The notes: generated by a model not told the origin, from the sequence alone. A stretch of 64,000 bases of DNA from Piezodorus guildinii (GCA_023052935.1 CM041297.1:89321521-89385520), one strand, 5' to 3'. Counted from the first letter of the stretch, positions 23,316 to 34,235 are shown. Program-made: numbers and translations.

Positions 23316-23560
23316 CCCGAAGGTTTCGGTAAGCCAAATTTCTGTCTACACAGACTCGTCCAATGTTCACCGTTCAAGCCCAAGCCCCCGAGATCAGCTT
23401 TAACGCAATCCTCCCATCAACGCTTCGGCCTACCTTTCGGGCGCCTACCAGTCGGATCAGCGAATACCAACTTTCTCGGAATCCGTTCCTCACCGAGCCC
23501 AACAACTTTACTCACCCATTCGATTCTCTGCGATGCTACTTTAATCTAATACTAAAACAT
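23316..23560 (-). pseudogene. RTE-like LINE 3' fragment
   Basis: The reverse strand reads EWVSKVVGLGEERIPRKLVF, then ADPTGRRPKGRPKR and WEDCVKADL, then NGEHWTSLCR, matching the two other copies at 34.4-35.0 and 58.7-59.1 kb. Only the C-terminal end of the polymerase ORF and the start of the 3' UTR (CTTACCGAAACCTTCGGG) are kept. Confidence 0.8.
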
Positions 23561-23639
23561 AAATCTCAATATTCTGCCATCGTTGAGGTAATCTAGAAGG
23601 TGTCAGCTTTACTATAAGTTTTGGGTACAATCATAAGGA

Positions 23640-24095
23640 TTGTTTATAAGTTTGATTGTTTCAAAGAACTTTATATTCCTCGCGGTTATGAATTCGGAAA
23701 GTTTGTCAATTTTCAATTCCTCGTGAATTCTACAGGTTTTAGATCTTTAGAATGTCGTTCCCTCCCCGATTTTCCGTAGTATGCCATTTTAAAACGATTG
23801 TAACCGTTTTTCGGTCGACTTAACAACATGCAGAAAGAGTGGTGCACCATATAATAGAGTTGGGCTGATAACGTTCTTATGTCTTGATATCTTCAGTCGA
23901 AGAGACAGACTCGAAGAATTAATAAAGTGATTGAGTAGTCGTAATTTTTGCCTCACTGTCTTATTTTTTTTACTAAAATGAACCGAATACTTTAAATTTA
24001 ACTCTGTTATAGCTAATAAGTTTGCATAAAATTTATAAATGTTTGATTTCAATACTAAGGCAGTGATTCGATAAATATAGGTATGGGACATATGG
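23640..24095 (-). pseudogene. Non-LTR reverse transcriptase thumb fragment
   Basis: The minus frame at 23789-24091 reads KTVRQKLRLLNHFINSSSLS, LRLKISRHKNVISPTLLYGA and KSTEKRLQSF, then after a stop GILRKIGEGT. This is the region after the RT palm in I/Jockey-type polymerases ('ISPTLLYG' thumb block). It is probably the same family as 8395-8885. Confidence 0.6.
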
Positions 24096-25044
24096 GTATG
24101 TAAAAATATATTTATAAATAAAAAATGTAATTAGTAAAAATATTAAATGTGACGCTAAGCCGATGATCATTTCGATATTTAGTTAATGTGCTGTCTGAGT
24201 GCAGAAAAATTATGACTGTATGTTATTAAAAAAACAAACTGATATAAGAACTGAAATAGCCAAAGCTAATAATATTTGAAGGTTAAACAATAAAAAAATA
24301 ATATTCGGAGACTTAACGTTCTCATCCCACTGATAATCCCGATTGGCTGTTGTGTGCATTATATGTCACCGCGGAAAGCGGCCAATGAGCTATCTGAGGG
24401 ATATTAGAGACAATGGCACAATTTCCTCGTCACCGCATTTCCATCTCCGGCCAATTTTGTCGATTGCTTTAACAAACACTGAAAACAAGAGTAGTAAATA
24501 AGTACTCCTCCATTCTATTCACACAAAACTTGGTTTATATTCTGAACTAATATAATTTTATGATGAAGAGGTTGGTAAGGGAGCGGTCACTAAGAAACAG
24601 CAATAAGACAAGCTTACTTTATTTGTGTGCCGACGTCAATACGTCCTATGACTAAATCAGGGCCAAGAAAAACAAGATAACAACATATAAAATTAAAATA
24701 AAATAATAATAAGTTGGGTAAAATCATGAGATTATAGTAATAAAAATAAAATATAGAAACAAACATTAATGTAAACTGATAATATGTGAAGACTATAATG
24801 AGAAACTAGGCAACTAATTAAAGTTTATAGAGAACAATTTTTAAAGAACATATAATCTCAACGATCAATAAAAAACTTATCATTAATATAATTTTAGTTA
24901 CCTTTACTAAATGCTTTGAAACATTAGAATTTCCTTACAACTGAAACTACAAACACGTTCAATATTATAAAGCGAAAATATTAAAATGAAAAGTACTATG
25001 AACATTCCTAACATTGCAATTGCATTTTATCTATGGATTATTAA
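24096..25044. other. No recognised gene
   Basis: A moderately GC-rich part at 24360-24480 contains GCGGCCAATGAGC (a CCAAT-like motif) but no adjacent gene is recognisable. Confidence 0.4.
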
Positions 25045-25160
25045 TGTTAGCCTTTATTCATTTAACACCACTTTACACTACAATGGGAGTGCTAAATTAT
25101 GCCTGCCCAGGTTTAGTTTTATCTTTAGGTCTTTGACCGAGTCTGGCACCCGTATACAAA
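25045..25160 (-). mobile_element. SINE family 2 fragment
   Basis: Degraded 3' half of the family in inverted orientation: ACCACTTTACACTACAATGG, GTGCTAAATTATGCCTGCCC, then TTTGACCGAGTCTGGCACCC. The tRNA head is missing. Confidence 0.65.
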
Positions 25161-25164
25161 CTCC

Positions 25165-25618
25165 GTATATTCCTTTCCCCTACATATTTTTTTATTATGC
25201 AGTCCTACCTCACTGATAGATCTTTCAAAATAAATCACAATAGTTCCTATTCCTCCCTTTTCCTCAGTTTGCTGGTATTCCTCAAGTTATCAGTTAATAA
25301 CGATCCTACAATTGCCTCTCAAACTCTAAAATCCCATATCAGAGACCTGTATATGCTGTCAGAATTGAATAAATTAATTCCAATAAATCCCAACAAATTA
25401 CCTTTACCCTTCTTCGTAAACCAAGGATTTCCTACCCAACAATATCCTTTAATAACACTCCTATACTTAGGACACCACCTTGACAAACGTCTAACTTGGA
25501 GTCCCCATACAAGACTAAAACGACAAGAAACTGCCCGACGTTTTCGACTACTTCAACACTTAGTGGACAAACGCTCTAACCTCCCACTTAATAACAAAAG
25601 ACTTATTTACATGACTTA
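25165..25618 (+). pseudogene. Jockey-like LINE (J1), 5' piece
   Basis: The open frame at 25197-25619 reads YLTDRSFKINHNSSYSS, SVNNDPTIASQTLKSHIRDL and LGHHLDKRLTWSPHTRLKRQ then ETARRFRLLQHLVDKRSNLP and NNKRLIYMT. These are RT palm and thumb blocks of the Jockey clade. The region holding the catalytic Y/FADD is deleted between FLKL and SVNND. It is split from its 3' piece by a family 1 SINE. Confidence 0.85.
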
Positions 25619-25912
25619 AAGGAGCGGCGTGGTCTAGGGGGTAGAGCGCTAGTCTACTGTCCTCCGGGTCCTGGTTCGAATCCCGGCTGCGGCGGAATAT
25701 TATTTATTCTGTTATTTCAGCCGGGGGGCGATCCACACCCAGCCTCAATCAAGTGGGTATCCAAAAATGGGGAAAACACCTGGCGGCCGAGCGTGATCTC
25801 GGCCGAATCACCTCATTGTACGGCCGTTAGCCTAGAAACAATACGAATCTCTACAAGTACTGAGCCCAAAACTCTTTATGGGTTGTAGTGGTACAGGTTT
25901 TTCTTTTTTAAT
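25619..25912 (+). mobile_element. tRNA-derived SINE, family 1, nested in LINE
   Basis: The A box GTGGTCTAGGGGGTAGAGC and B box CTGGTTCGAATCCC are intact. The body is shorter than in the 1941 copy because GGTATGGAGACCCTCC-type sequence is deleted. It interrupts the Jockey-like ORF at the IYMT codons, with a short TTATTTAC-like repeat on both sides. The T-rich junction at 25898-25915 replaces a normal poly-A tail. Confidence 0.9.
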
Positions 25913-26716
25913 TTATTTACCCAATATGGACCTACGGACTTGAACTGTGGGGGACAGCTAAACATTCTAACATCAAACCAATCCTTCCAATCCAAAGTTC
26001 TCCGAACAATAGTTAATGCTCCTTATTACGTTACCAACTCTACCCTACACCACGACCTTAAAATTCCGTTTATTTTAGACCTGGTACCATCAAAATTTTC
26101 CAAATTTCATCAGAACCTTAGTCATCATCCTAGCCCTCTAGCACAATCCCTATCCAGTACCACCCATACCCTACAATCCTCCTCGAAGATTGAAACGGCA
26201 GTGGCCGCGAGACGTATTGTAAACGTTTAAATTGGAGTTCTGACACTGGTCAGATCCTCCACTCATGTAATGTATGTTTGTGGCTATCGCGCCCTAGTTC
26301 GGCCTCCACTGATTCACACCAGTGACGCGGCTGAGAGCGAGGGTCTAGGATCTTTTGGATTTCGCCCATAAGCCCAGTCTGGGGTCCCTCTATAGCACTT
26401 GTATATTTTGTATATAGTTATGTTTGTTTGAATGATGTTTGTTTATTTGCAAATTTATTTATCTCAATTATAGGTTAATGTTTTGTTTTGTTTTTATATT
26501 TATTATTATTTAATTCTATACATATCATTTATTTGTATTTATCTCAGTTATAGGTTGTTGTTTGTTTTCTTATTTTGTATATATATTATATTTTATTTAT
26601 TTGACTTTATCATTGTATATATTGTGTGAATTGGTTCATATATCACTATTACTAATGTTCATATAGAAACAAATTGTAATATATCTCAATAAAAAAAAAA
26701 AAAAAAAAAAAAAAAA
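25913..26716 (+). pseudogene. Jockey-like LINE (J1), 3' piece and UTR
   Basis: Continues the ORF with NMDLRT-like IWTYGLELWGTAKHSNI residues (frameshifted), then NQSFQSKVLRTIVNAPYYVT, LHHDLKIPFILDLVPSKFSK and the terminal WPRDVL-like end. The 3' UTR of about 450 bp ends in ATCTCAATAAAAAAAA with a poly-A tail to 26716. Confidence 0.85.
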
Positions 26717-27175
26717 TTATTTACATGACCATCAAAAGGTCAATAAGGACTTGAGGAGTATAGCTATGGGGCTCTACTAAACCATCTAATTTCCTCTATC
26801 CAATCCTTACAATCTAAAATCCTTAACGCTCCTTACTTTATCACGAATGAACTCATCCATAAAAACCTTAATGCTCCCCCCCTCATACGTTACTGAATTA
26901 GCCCGGACCAGATATCAATCATGAAAAACTCTATTCCTATTCTAGCCCACTAGTTTTTATCCTATCATCCTCTTTGATTCCTGATAATCCTCCGAGGCTT
27001 CTGAAAAGAAGATGGCTTCGAGAACGTCTAGTTTACAATATATTTAGAGCACTGCCAAAGGGTAGCGTCTCTACACATATTACATGTCAGCTTACTATGT
27101 CCATCACATTTACTTGATGAATATATTACAGTTGTAAATATCAATAAATATGTTTGAAAAAAAAAAAAAAGTTTA
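26717..27175 (+). pseudogene. Jockey-like LINE (J2), 5'-truncated copy
   Basis: Begins directly after the poly-A of the previous copy with TTATTTACATGACCATCA (the IYMTII codons). It runs through decayed IWTYG, ILNAPYFITNEL and RLLKRRWLRERL-like pieces to the 3' end ACAGTTGTAAATATCAATAA and poly-A at 27157-27170. Several frameshifts are present. Confidence 0.82.
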
Positions 27176-27184
27176 TCTTTAACG

Positions 27185-27292
27185 CGTACTAGCAGCAGGC
27201 TCAGGACTAACATTTTACGATATAATCGAGGATTTTTTACTTTTTTAAAAATCCTAGGCCCATCTGGCGGAATCGAACCCGCAACCATTGGT
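27185..27292 (-). mobile_element. SINE family 2 fragment
   Basis: Inverted fragment with a good B box (GAATCGAACCCGCAACC) and the block GATTTTTTACTTTTTTAAAA followed by TCCTAGGCCCATC. It is truncated on both sides. Confidence 0.7.
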
Positions 27293-27326
27293 GAGGTTAT
27301 AATTTTATTAGAGATTTGACATCCTT

Positions 27327-27545
27327 ATGTACTTCAATAGAAAGGATGAAGCATCCAACAGGTTAAAAAAGTCTGACTATGATGGTCTAGATATATTCCT
27401 TCGAACCGCCACCAAATTCCACCTGTCCAGACCGGATTCGAACTTCTGGAAGTGGTGCCACTGCGGTCTCATTCCGAAACGTGACGTGGTAGAGATTTGC
27501 CAGGGTCCATCTTTGTACGCCCTTTACATGTGGGTGGCGTTCTAG
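27327..27545 (+). other. Unidentified 72-codon open frame
   Basis: The frame encodes a Trp/Cys-containing peptide (SDYDGLDIFLRTATKFHL, SRPDSNFWKWCHCGLIPK, RDVVEICQGPSLYALYMW). Base composition at 27400-27540 is more GC-rich than its surroundings, which would fit an exon or an old transposon ORF. No splice sites or homologous family are recognised. It could be spurious. Confidence 0.3.
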
Positions 27546-27784
27546 TAATTAGTTTAAATGAGAATTGATGTAATATTTGTTTTTAAATGGCAGAATGAAT
27601 TCTTAAATATATTGACATCGGTTTTATTAAAATATTTTAAGTTTACAGATGAATTTTATAAATGGTTGCACCTGACCATGAGAACTCCAAAACCTCAGCA
27701 TATTGTATTAGATGATAATAATGAAAGTAGATTGCTTTTATTCAGTTGCACATCATTTTAAGTTTTAAACATATAAAAGTCTGG

Positions 27785-28812
27785 CATCCGGGGCTGCTTT
27801 AGAAACTCCGAAAATTCCTCTTTCCAACATACTTCCTCATCATCCAGTCCTATCTCACTGACATATCCAAAATAAATCACAATAGTTCCTATTCATCCCT
27901 TTTTGTTCAGTCCACAAGGCAGTATCGTCGGACCCATTCACTTCAGTCTATATAGCTGACATCCCAACCAATCCTAACACTTTCCTTTCTACGTATGGTG
28001 ATGACACTTGTGTGTTATCAGTCAATAACGATAATACTATTGCCTCTCAAACCATACAATCCCACATCAGAGACCTCCAGATATGGTGTCAGAATTGGAG
28101 CATGAAAATAAATTCAGATAAATCCCACCAAATAACCTTTACCCTCCGTCGTAAACCAATGACATCCTGTCCTACAGTAGCCTTTAATAATATTCCGCTT
28201 GTCCCGGCTGAACAGATCCGCTACCTAGGTCTTCTCCTTGACAAACGTCTCTCATGGAATCCGCACACTAGGCTGAAACGACAAGAAACTGATCGTCGAT
28301 TTCGATTACTTTAACACTTACTTGACAAACGTTCTAATCTTCCACTTAACATCAAATGACTCCTCTACATGACTATCATAAGGCCTATATGGACTTACGG
28401 AGTTGAGCTTTGGGGCTCGACCAAACCATCCAATTCTTCCCGTATTCAATCCTTACAAACCAAAATCCTTCGTAAAATCCTCAACGCTCCTTACTTTATC
28501 ACAAATAAACTCATCCATAAAGACCTAAATGTTCCAATTGTTGCTGATCTGACTCGAACCAGATATCACTCCTGTTATGAAAAACTCCACTCCCATTCTA
28601 ACCCACTAGTTTCAATCCTTGCTTCCTCTTCGATTCCTGACAATCCTCCGAGACGTCTGAAAATAAGATGGCCTCGAGACCTAGTTTAGAATAGTTACAG
28701 AGTGCTACCATTGGCTAGTACTTCTACAAGTCTTTTTCATGTCATTTTCTTTTATCATATTTACTTGTTGTATTTTTTAGTACAGTTGTAAATTTCAATA
28801 AAAAAAAAACAC
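27785..28812 (+). pseudogene. Jockey-like LINE (J2), best-preserved copy
   Basis: A 5'-truncated element keeping half of the RT and the 3' UTR. In order: YLTDISKINHNSSYSS, a shifted region, then STYGDDTCVLSV (the catalytic box, YGDD instead of the usual F/YADD), SHIRDLQIWCQNWSMKINSD, YLGLLLDKRLSWNPHTRLKR, and after a stop the frame 28369-28689 with IIRPIWTYGVELWGSTKPSN, IQSLQTKILRKILNAPYF and the terminal RLKIRWPRDLV. The 3' end is ACAGTTGTAAATTTCAATAA plus A-tract. RT copies the element RNA at the target site; two in-frame stops and a frameshift make this copy inactive. Confidence 0.88.
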
Positions 28813-29451
28813 ATATAAAAAACTATAAATACTAAAAAAATGGGTCTACTGACGTAGTTTTCTTTATTTGTTACAAATATAATTATTTGTTTTTTAAAAG
28901 AAAAGCCCATGCTGATATTAAGTTTCGTAACTGTCATACTCATATAGTTTTATTTACTACATATTTTCAATAGGAATCCTTTAAAAGTACTATTGATTTC
29001 TAAATTTTACCGACCCCATACATTATATTCGTCTACATAGTAATAGATAGTAGTTTAAAATTTAATATATAAGTATAATTTAAATATATGTAGAATTACA
29101 ATATCAACTTCTTTAACGATATTATGAATATAATTTAAGTTAGTAACTAACTTTACATAAGTAAACACGGTTATTCAGTTTAAGTTTGAGGTTCTGTGTA
29201 ACTAATACAAATGATAATTCACAACCCATTCCTATTATTAGTTTTGTATAAGTGATTTGGATTATTACTACTAAACTTTGGCATCTATAGAGGTGAATAT
29301 ATCTTTTTTCTGTACAAAACATTGTTAAAATTGGTAAAAATTCCAATGCGATTCTAATATGAACTGAAAAACATCTAAGGACATCCAAGATAATATACAG
29401 AATGTATTATATTTATATATAAACATTAAACAAAGAATTCTACGAATTTAA
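28813..29451. other. AT-rich spacer
   Basis: Nothing recognised. Confidence 0.45.
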
Positions 29452-30946
29452 AATAAACTCCAAGTCAAAAGTATTGCAACACTTAACAATATTTGAATTT
29501 TACATAAACGTCCTTTTTTTAATAATAATGAAATATTTTGAAGTCAATAATAAACATTTTAAACTGGAAATAAACAACTTTTATTAAAATAAATTACAGT
29601 AATTCTTCCAATAAAAAAACAAAAAAAAACTTGGAATTTACTTTTTAAAATTTTCTTTTTTTACAATTTCAAAAATATCAATTTTTAATTTAAATTTAGT
29701 AAGACGGACTGGACACTCTGGCTTGAATGAATGCTTCCACTCGTCTTGGCAAACTTCCTCTCAAACTCGCACACTTGACCTCCAATACACCTGTCTTTAG
29801 CATTTCAAGGGTAGTAGGAGGAAAATCTCGTGACCGAACCTTTATTTTTAGATAATCCCAAACGTGCTTGATTGGGTTAAGGTCAGGACTTAATTCTAGC
29901 TAATCAATAGTCTGAATATTTGTGGTATTTCAGGTATTCAGAAACACATCTTGCCTTGTGAAGACGAGCATTATCATGCATGAGCAATGATTCAGAGCCT
30001 ATGAATGGCATAAAAGGCACTACATAATCTTGAAGAATCATTTCTACATACCTCAAAGAATTCAAAGCCCATTGGATTCACATTAACTTTGGCATAAACT
30101 CGGTGCGCGCAAGGTATGCCACAACCGAACATGATAGAATCCCCTCCAAATGGCTTAGTTTCTAACATGCAGCATTGACTATACCGTTATCCAGGCCTTC
30201 TTCAAACTCTTTCACGGCCATCTGGGCTGATAAGGGCCACTCTCGTCTCATCAGTGAATAAAACTTTTTTCCATTCCTCCACAGTCAAAGATTGGTGTTC
30301 CCTTGCAAATCTTAATCTTTTCACACGGTGTTCTGCGGTTTCACTGGTCTTCTTGACCTGAGGTTTGACTCTCTCAGTTTTCTGATGACCGTTTACTCCG
30401 CGATTAATAACCCTCAAACACCAGCGGATCAGGTTTTTAATGTAATTACGCTTTCGAAGTTCTTGTATTTTAATGAAACGGCCATCTATGGGATTAGTAA
30501 CCCTGGGACGCCCGTCTCAAATGACCACCAGTATGCCTGTACGTTTTTATGGCCCTTGTAACGGTAGAATAGTGGATCCCAAGGCGATTCGCTATTTAAC
30601 GCAATGATTCTTCATAGAGAGTGATGACTGTGACCGAATCATCGTGACTTAAACGATTCATTGTAAATAAAATTAATTGTTTTAACTAGGCTTAAGGGAA
30701 AAGAGAGAACAGACTTGAGGAAAACGAAAGATAAACATGGACTGAAAGGAAATTTGAAATGAATGAAACAAATTTCCATCGTTTGTTGGTAAACTGTTAA
30801 TAAAAATGATATGTCTAATCCCTAATATCTCTCATTTAATAAATAATATTACTATAAATATAAACAAAGCCTGGATTAAGGTCAAAACTGATATAGACTC
30901 AAATCTCGAGAATTATGGGTGTTACTAAACTTTTGACGGAGAGTGT
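29452..30946 (-). mobile_element. Tc1-like DNA transposon
   Basis: Imperfect terminal inverted repeats of about 34 bp: the left end begins AATAAACTCCAAGTCAAAAG, the right end in reverse begins AATACACTCTCCGTCAAAAG, both followed by T.TTG/AG.AACAC. Total length about 1.5 kb, normal for Tc1-like elements. A single decayed transposase gene lies on the minus strand inside. A clear TA duplication is visible only on the left. Confidence 0.88.
29696..30661 (-). pseudogene. Tc1-like transposase, inactivated
   Basis: About 322 codons from an ATG at 30661 (MNRLSHDDSVTVITLYEESL) to a stop at 29696, broken by several stops and frameshifts. The N-terminal part is the helix-turn-helix DNA-binding region. 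Then come REHQSLTVEEWKKVLFTDET (first catalytic Asp) and SLLMHDNARLHKARCVSEYL (second Asp). The third acidic residue should be the Glu in 'DLNPIEHVWD', 34 residues after the second; here it reads DLNPIKHVWDYL. A 1-nt insertion after EYLKYH and a TGG-to-TAG stop before LELSPD also break it. It is dead at the catalytic level. Confidence 0.9.
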
Positions 30947-31371
30947 ATTTTCAACATGTAAAGCAATACACTAACTGATTTAGTGTCTGAAATATAATTT
31001 CCTAAAACAATATTCATACATTGTTTGAACTTATATTCATAAAAAGAGTCATAAAAATAAGTCTTCAAACATTTACTACCAAGGCAATAAGCCGTTTGTG
31101 GCCATATCATGGTTGCACCGAGACTATATCAGCACTAACAAATAACCGTTTCTGCATTAAGGTCTGTTTTCTTTTTTTCTCATGAAATTTTTTATTTTAT
31201 TAGATGATTTTATTATGGATAAAGTTTGCTGAATGCAGAAACTGACTTCATAAGCAACTAGGATAAAGTTTAAGCTATCCAGAAGGAGTTAAAGTTAAAA
31301 AAAAAAATAATAGAAACATAATCTTAATAGATGTTACAGTATACTAAACATTACTAACATATTACAATCCA
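30947..31371. other. Spacer
   Basis: Nothing recognised. Confidence 0.4.
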
Positions 31372-31385
31372 AATATGTTGGGCTG

Positions 31386-31670
31386 GTTGGGATCACTTGT
31401 AGCTGGGTGGCTAGCATAACAGCCTCTCATGCTAAAGGTCACGGGTTCAAACCCGCAGGTGGTCCTAGGATTTTTTAATGGGAGTAAAAAATCCTTAGTT
31501 ACGCCGTCCTTCGGAGGGGACGTTAAAAGGTGGCCCCGAGCCTGTGCGATTTCAGGTACTCGTTAAAGATCCCTATCCTAATAAAACCTGGATAGGCAAA
31601 AATTTAGGACTCCTACTGTAGCATCGTCCGATTAGCCATAGTAGCAAAAAGTGACGTTAAATAAATAAAC
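31386..31670 (+). mobile_element. tRNA-derived SINE, family 2, complete copy
   Basis: A box GTAGCTGGGTGGCTAGC, B box GGTCACGGGTTCAAACCC. The body is over 95% identical by eye to the copy at 48252. It ends in AAATAAATAAAC. A perfect 14-bp duplication AATATGTTGGGCTG at 31372-31385 and 31671-31684 fixes the boundaries. It looks young. Confidence 0.96.
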
Positions 31671-31684
31671 AATATGTTGGGCTG

Positions 31685-31989
31685 AACCTACTAGGATCTG
31701 AATTATGAGAAAGTCCTATGCTGTAGCTTTTATTATCACTCCATATCCGCATCTCGTTCAATCAATTCTTATCAAGACAATAAACCATTACGAGATATGG
31801 GCAGGAGTGATGAACGATGCGGATGGAGACCATTTAGTAAATTCAAATAAGGTAATGGAGCTATTCCACGTTTTAAATATCATGCATTTTTTTTTTACTA
31901 CGTTAAGAAAGCCATAAAAATTACAAACATTTCTATGTGATAAGAGGAATAAACGAACTGTAATATAATCTAAACAACCGTAAATTTAA
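31685..31989. other. Spacer
   Basis: A 70-codon frame at 31705-31917 has no recognisable domain. Confidence 0.35.
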
Positions 31990-32060
31990 AAAAATGGTGC
32001 GCGCAACACACGACTTTCACTTACCTGCGTTTTAAAAATCAATTTAAGAATTTTTCAAAC

Positions 32061-32620
32061 TGTTAAGAATTGAAATTGTCTTATGTTTATTGTATCTCTC
32101 TATTTGTAATTTTATTTGTTTTATTTTGTGATTTATTATGTGCAAGCGTGACAGTCATTTGTTTTATTCTATTTGAATCAGCTGTTAAGTGACCGCTGGG
32201 CAGAGTGCATTCTGGGATTGTGAGAGGGAGAGTTAATAGTCACTCGCGAGTGTAGACGGTGTTTAATCAAGTTGGTTGTCGCTGAATGTCGCGTATTTTT
32301 AGTATAATCGCAACTCGCACATCATCCTAGAAGATTGTCTCAGAATTGTCGCATGGAGTAGGAGTCGCTAAAGGAAAGAAGGAACATCGCAGACGGGAGA
32401 GGGAAGGAAGTGATCAAGGATTGAAAGAATCACCGCTTGCACACTATAAGCAGTATTTTGTTTTATTTTAATTAATATAAGCTTGTTCATGTTCTCTCTT
32501 TTATTGTTTCATTTATTTACCCTCAACAAAATTACACAGATCGACAGGAAATTCGGCGACTCATAATAACGACCGGGTCGAGGCTGCGAGCAAACGCGTT
32601 AGTCGCCCCTCTTCCCAACA
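32061..32620. mobile_element. Solo LTR
   Basis: 560 bp starting TGTTAAGAATTG and ending TTCCCAACA, so it has the TG..CA (TGTT..AACA) ends of a retroviral-type LTR. A 5-bp target duplication CAAAC lies at 32056-32060 and 32621-32625, and removing it restores the host repeat sequence seen in other copies (TTTTCAAA joined to TTAGAGATAAAAAT). No internal region remains, as expected after LTR-LTR recombination. Strand and superfamily (gypsy or BEL) are not determined. A GC-rich patch at 32380-32410 and 32560-32610 may include regulatory sequence. Confidence 0.93.
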
Positions 32621-32724
32621 CAAACATTTAGAGATAAAAATTTTATTTTATTTATTTGTTATTAGAGATAAAAATAAAATGTTAAAGAATTAATTATTAA
32701 ACTATTAAAATTAATTTCTAACTT

Positions 32725-32945
32725 GTAAATGTGGTAGTGTGCAAATACTTTTTTCCAAGCACTTCTGTTGTTTTAATTATTTTGTTTCATTATGAAGCCT
32801 TTTTTTATTTTTTTGTAAAAGGGTTTATATAATTTTTAATGTACTTTTTATTTTTACAAAGGCAAATGAAGTTTTTTGTTTCCTTGAACTAATTTATTCA
32901 TAAAAACGTGTTTTGCAAATACTTTTTTTCCATCACTGTACTGCT
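32725..32945. repeat. T-rich insertion with repeated GCAAATACTTTTTTCC motif
   Basis: The motif GCAAATACTTTTTTCCA occurs at about 32742 and 32915, and TATACTTTTTTCCACCAT at 32945, all in the same orientation. The stretch is absent from other 0.85-kb copies. It may be a decayed Tc1-type MITE, but no inverted ends are seen. Confidence 0.4.
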
Positions 32946-33298
32946 ATACTTTTTTCCACCATCTATATTAATGCTTTTATGTTCCGAAACACAAAAATTG
33001 CTTCAGAGACTATTTTTGATCTTTTCTCCTTTACTTGTATATCAAATTCGTTCAACATATATATTTATCCGTTTTTTATCAATGCGAAAAATATGATATG
33101 GTTATTTTTATAAAATCTACAAAATTGAAGGTACTTTAGAGGAAGAAAATTCAACTATCGGCATTTAATAACTGACAGACTATTTTAATCAGAATGAAAT
33201 CTACATCATATTAAAGCCTATTAACTTTTTTACATCGATCAACGTTACATCGATATAGCGAGTTCAATGAAATCGTTAGAGCCGTTTTTGAACAAATA

Positions 33299-34186
33299 TT
33301 GGGTTGATGCAAAATTAATGCAGGTTTCCTCTATTGCAATATCTTAATTCCAATTGTGTAAACAAAGCTAATCCTAACATTGATCATTATTATACCAAAC
33401 AAAACCTTATCTAATACCCTCTCTTTCACCATGAATTTGTTTAGTAAAATCGTTTTGTTCAGTGTATTCAAAGGTCTTGAATCGAAAATGTCAAAGTGCG
33501 ATTTTCGTCAAATTTATTTTTACGAATTTAAATTAGGGCGCAGCGCTGCGCAAACGGCTCGTAATATTAATGAAGTGTGGGGTTAGGGGGCTATTAATGA
33601 GTGCACGGTGCAGCGTTGGTTCCAGAAGTTTCGCAGAGGAGATTTCGACCTCGAAGACAAGGAAGGTCGGGGCCGTCATCTTGCTCTGGACAACGACCAG
33701 CTGAGGTCAAAAGTGGAAGAAGACCCAACCAAAACCACACGAGAAATGGCGGCGGAACTCGGAACTCAAAAATTGCCCAGCATTGATGAATCGGAAGGGG
33801 CCGATCCTGCTCCACGATAACGCCAGACCACACGTTGCACAACCAACGCTTCGACGACTGCACGAGTTGGGCTACGAAGTTCTCCAACATCCGCCTTATT
33901 CACCTGACCTCTCTCCTACAGACTTCCACTTTTTCAGGCATCTGGACAACTTTTTGAGGGAGAAAAATTTTCAAAACCAGGACGACATTGAAAATTCTTT
34001 TCGTGATTTCATTGAGTCCAGGGATTCGGATTTTTTTTCTGGTGGAATAACAAAGCTTGTTGAACGTTGGCAAAAGTGCATTGATTCAGATGGAAATTAT
34101 TTTGATTAAATATATATGGTTAAAGTAAAGATATGGCGTATTTACAATACCTACTAAAAACCTGCATTAATTTTGCATCAACCCAA
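33299..34186 (+). mobile_element. mariner element (Hsmar1/cecropia-like), internally deleted
   Basis: 888 bp bounded by 29-bp perfect terminal inverted repeats starting TTGGGTTGATGCAAAATTAA. TA duplications lie at 33297-33298 and 34187-34188. Typical mariners are about 1.3 kb, so roughly 400 bp is missing from the middle. It is inserted in copy C of the 0.85-kb element. Confidence 0.96.
33490..34109 (+). pseudogene. mariner transposase, internally deleted
   Basis: The N-terminus (33490 on) starts MSKCDFRQIYFYEFKLGRSA, contains the two helix-turn-helix motifs and runs to TTREMAAELG; a TAG stop follows NINEVWG. The protein then jumps, with a frameshift near 33770, to NRKGPILLHDNARPHVA (second catalytic Asp), PPYSPDLSPTDFHFF (third Asp, 34 residues later) and the normal C-terminus GNYFD. 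The section with the first catalytic Asp (in the DEKW motif) is deleted. The enzyme would cut and paste DNA at TA sites; this copy cannot. Confidence 0.93.
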
Positions 34187-34235
34187 TAGTAAAAAGCATG
34201 ATATAAAGTGGCTCTTCTGCTTGGCCGACACTGGG

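Larger units (their letters stand above)
31990..34235 (-). mobile_element. 0.85-kb interspersed element, copy C, with nested insertions
   Basis: The opening ATGGTGCGCGCAACACACGA and ACTTTCACTTACC (31996-32032) and the later family blocks (GTACTTTAGAGGAAGAAAAT near 33131, ACATCGATATAGCGAG near 33247, AAGTGGCTCTTCTGC near 34207) match other copies. Three insertions break it: a solo LTR (32061-32620), a T-rich piece around 32725-32945 and a mariner (33299-34186). The end with the stem-loop is missing. Confidence 0.85.

Noticed and set aside
33594..33890. 98-codon minus frame in the mariner
   Set aside because: Antisense to the transposase.
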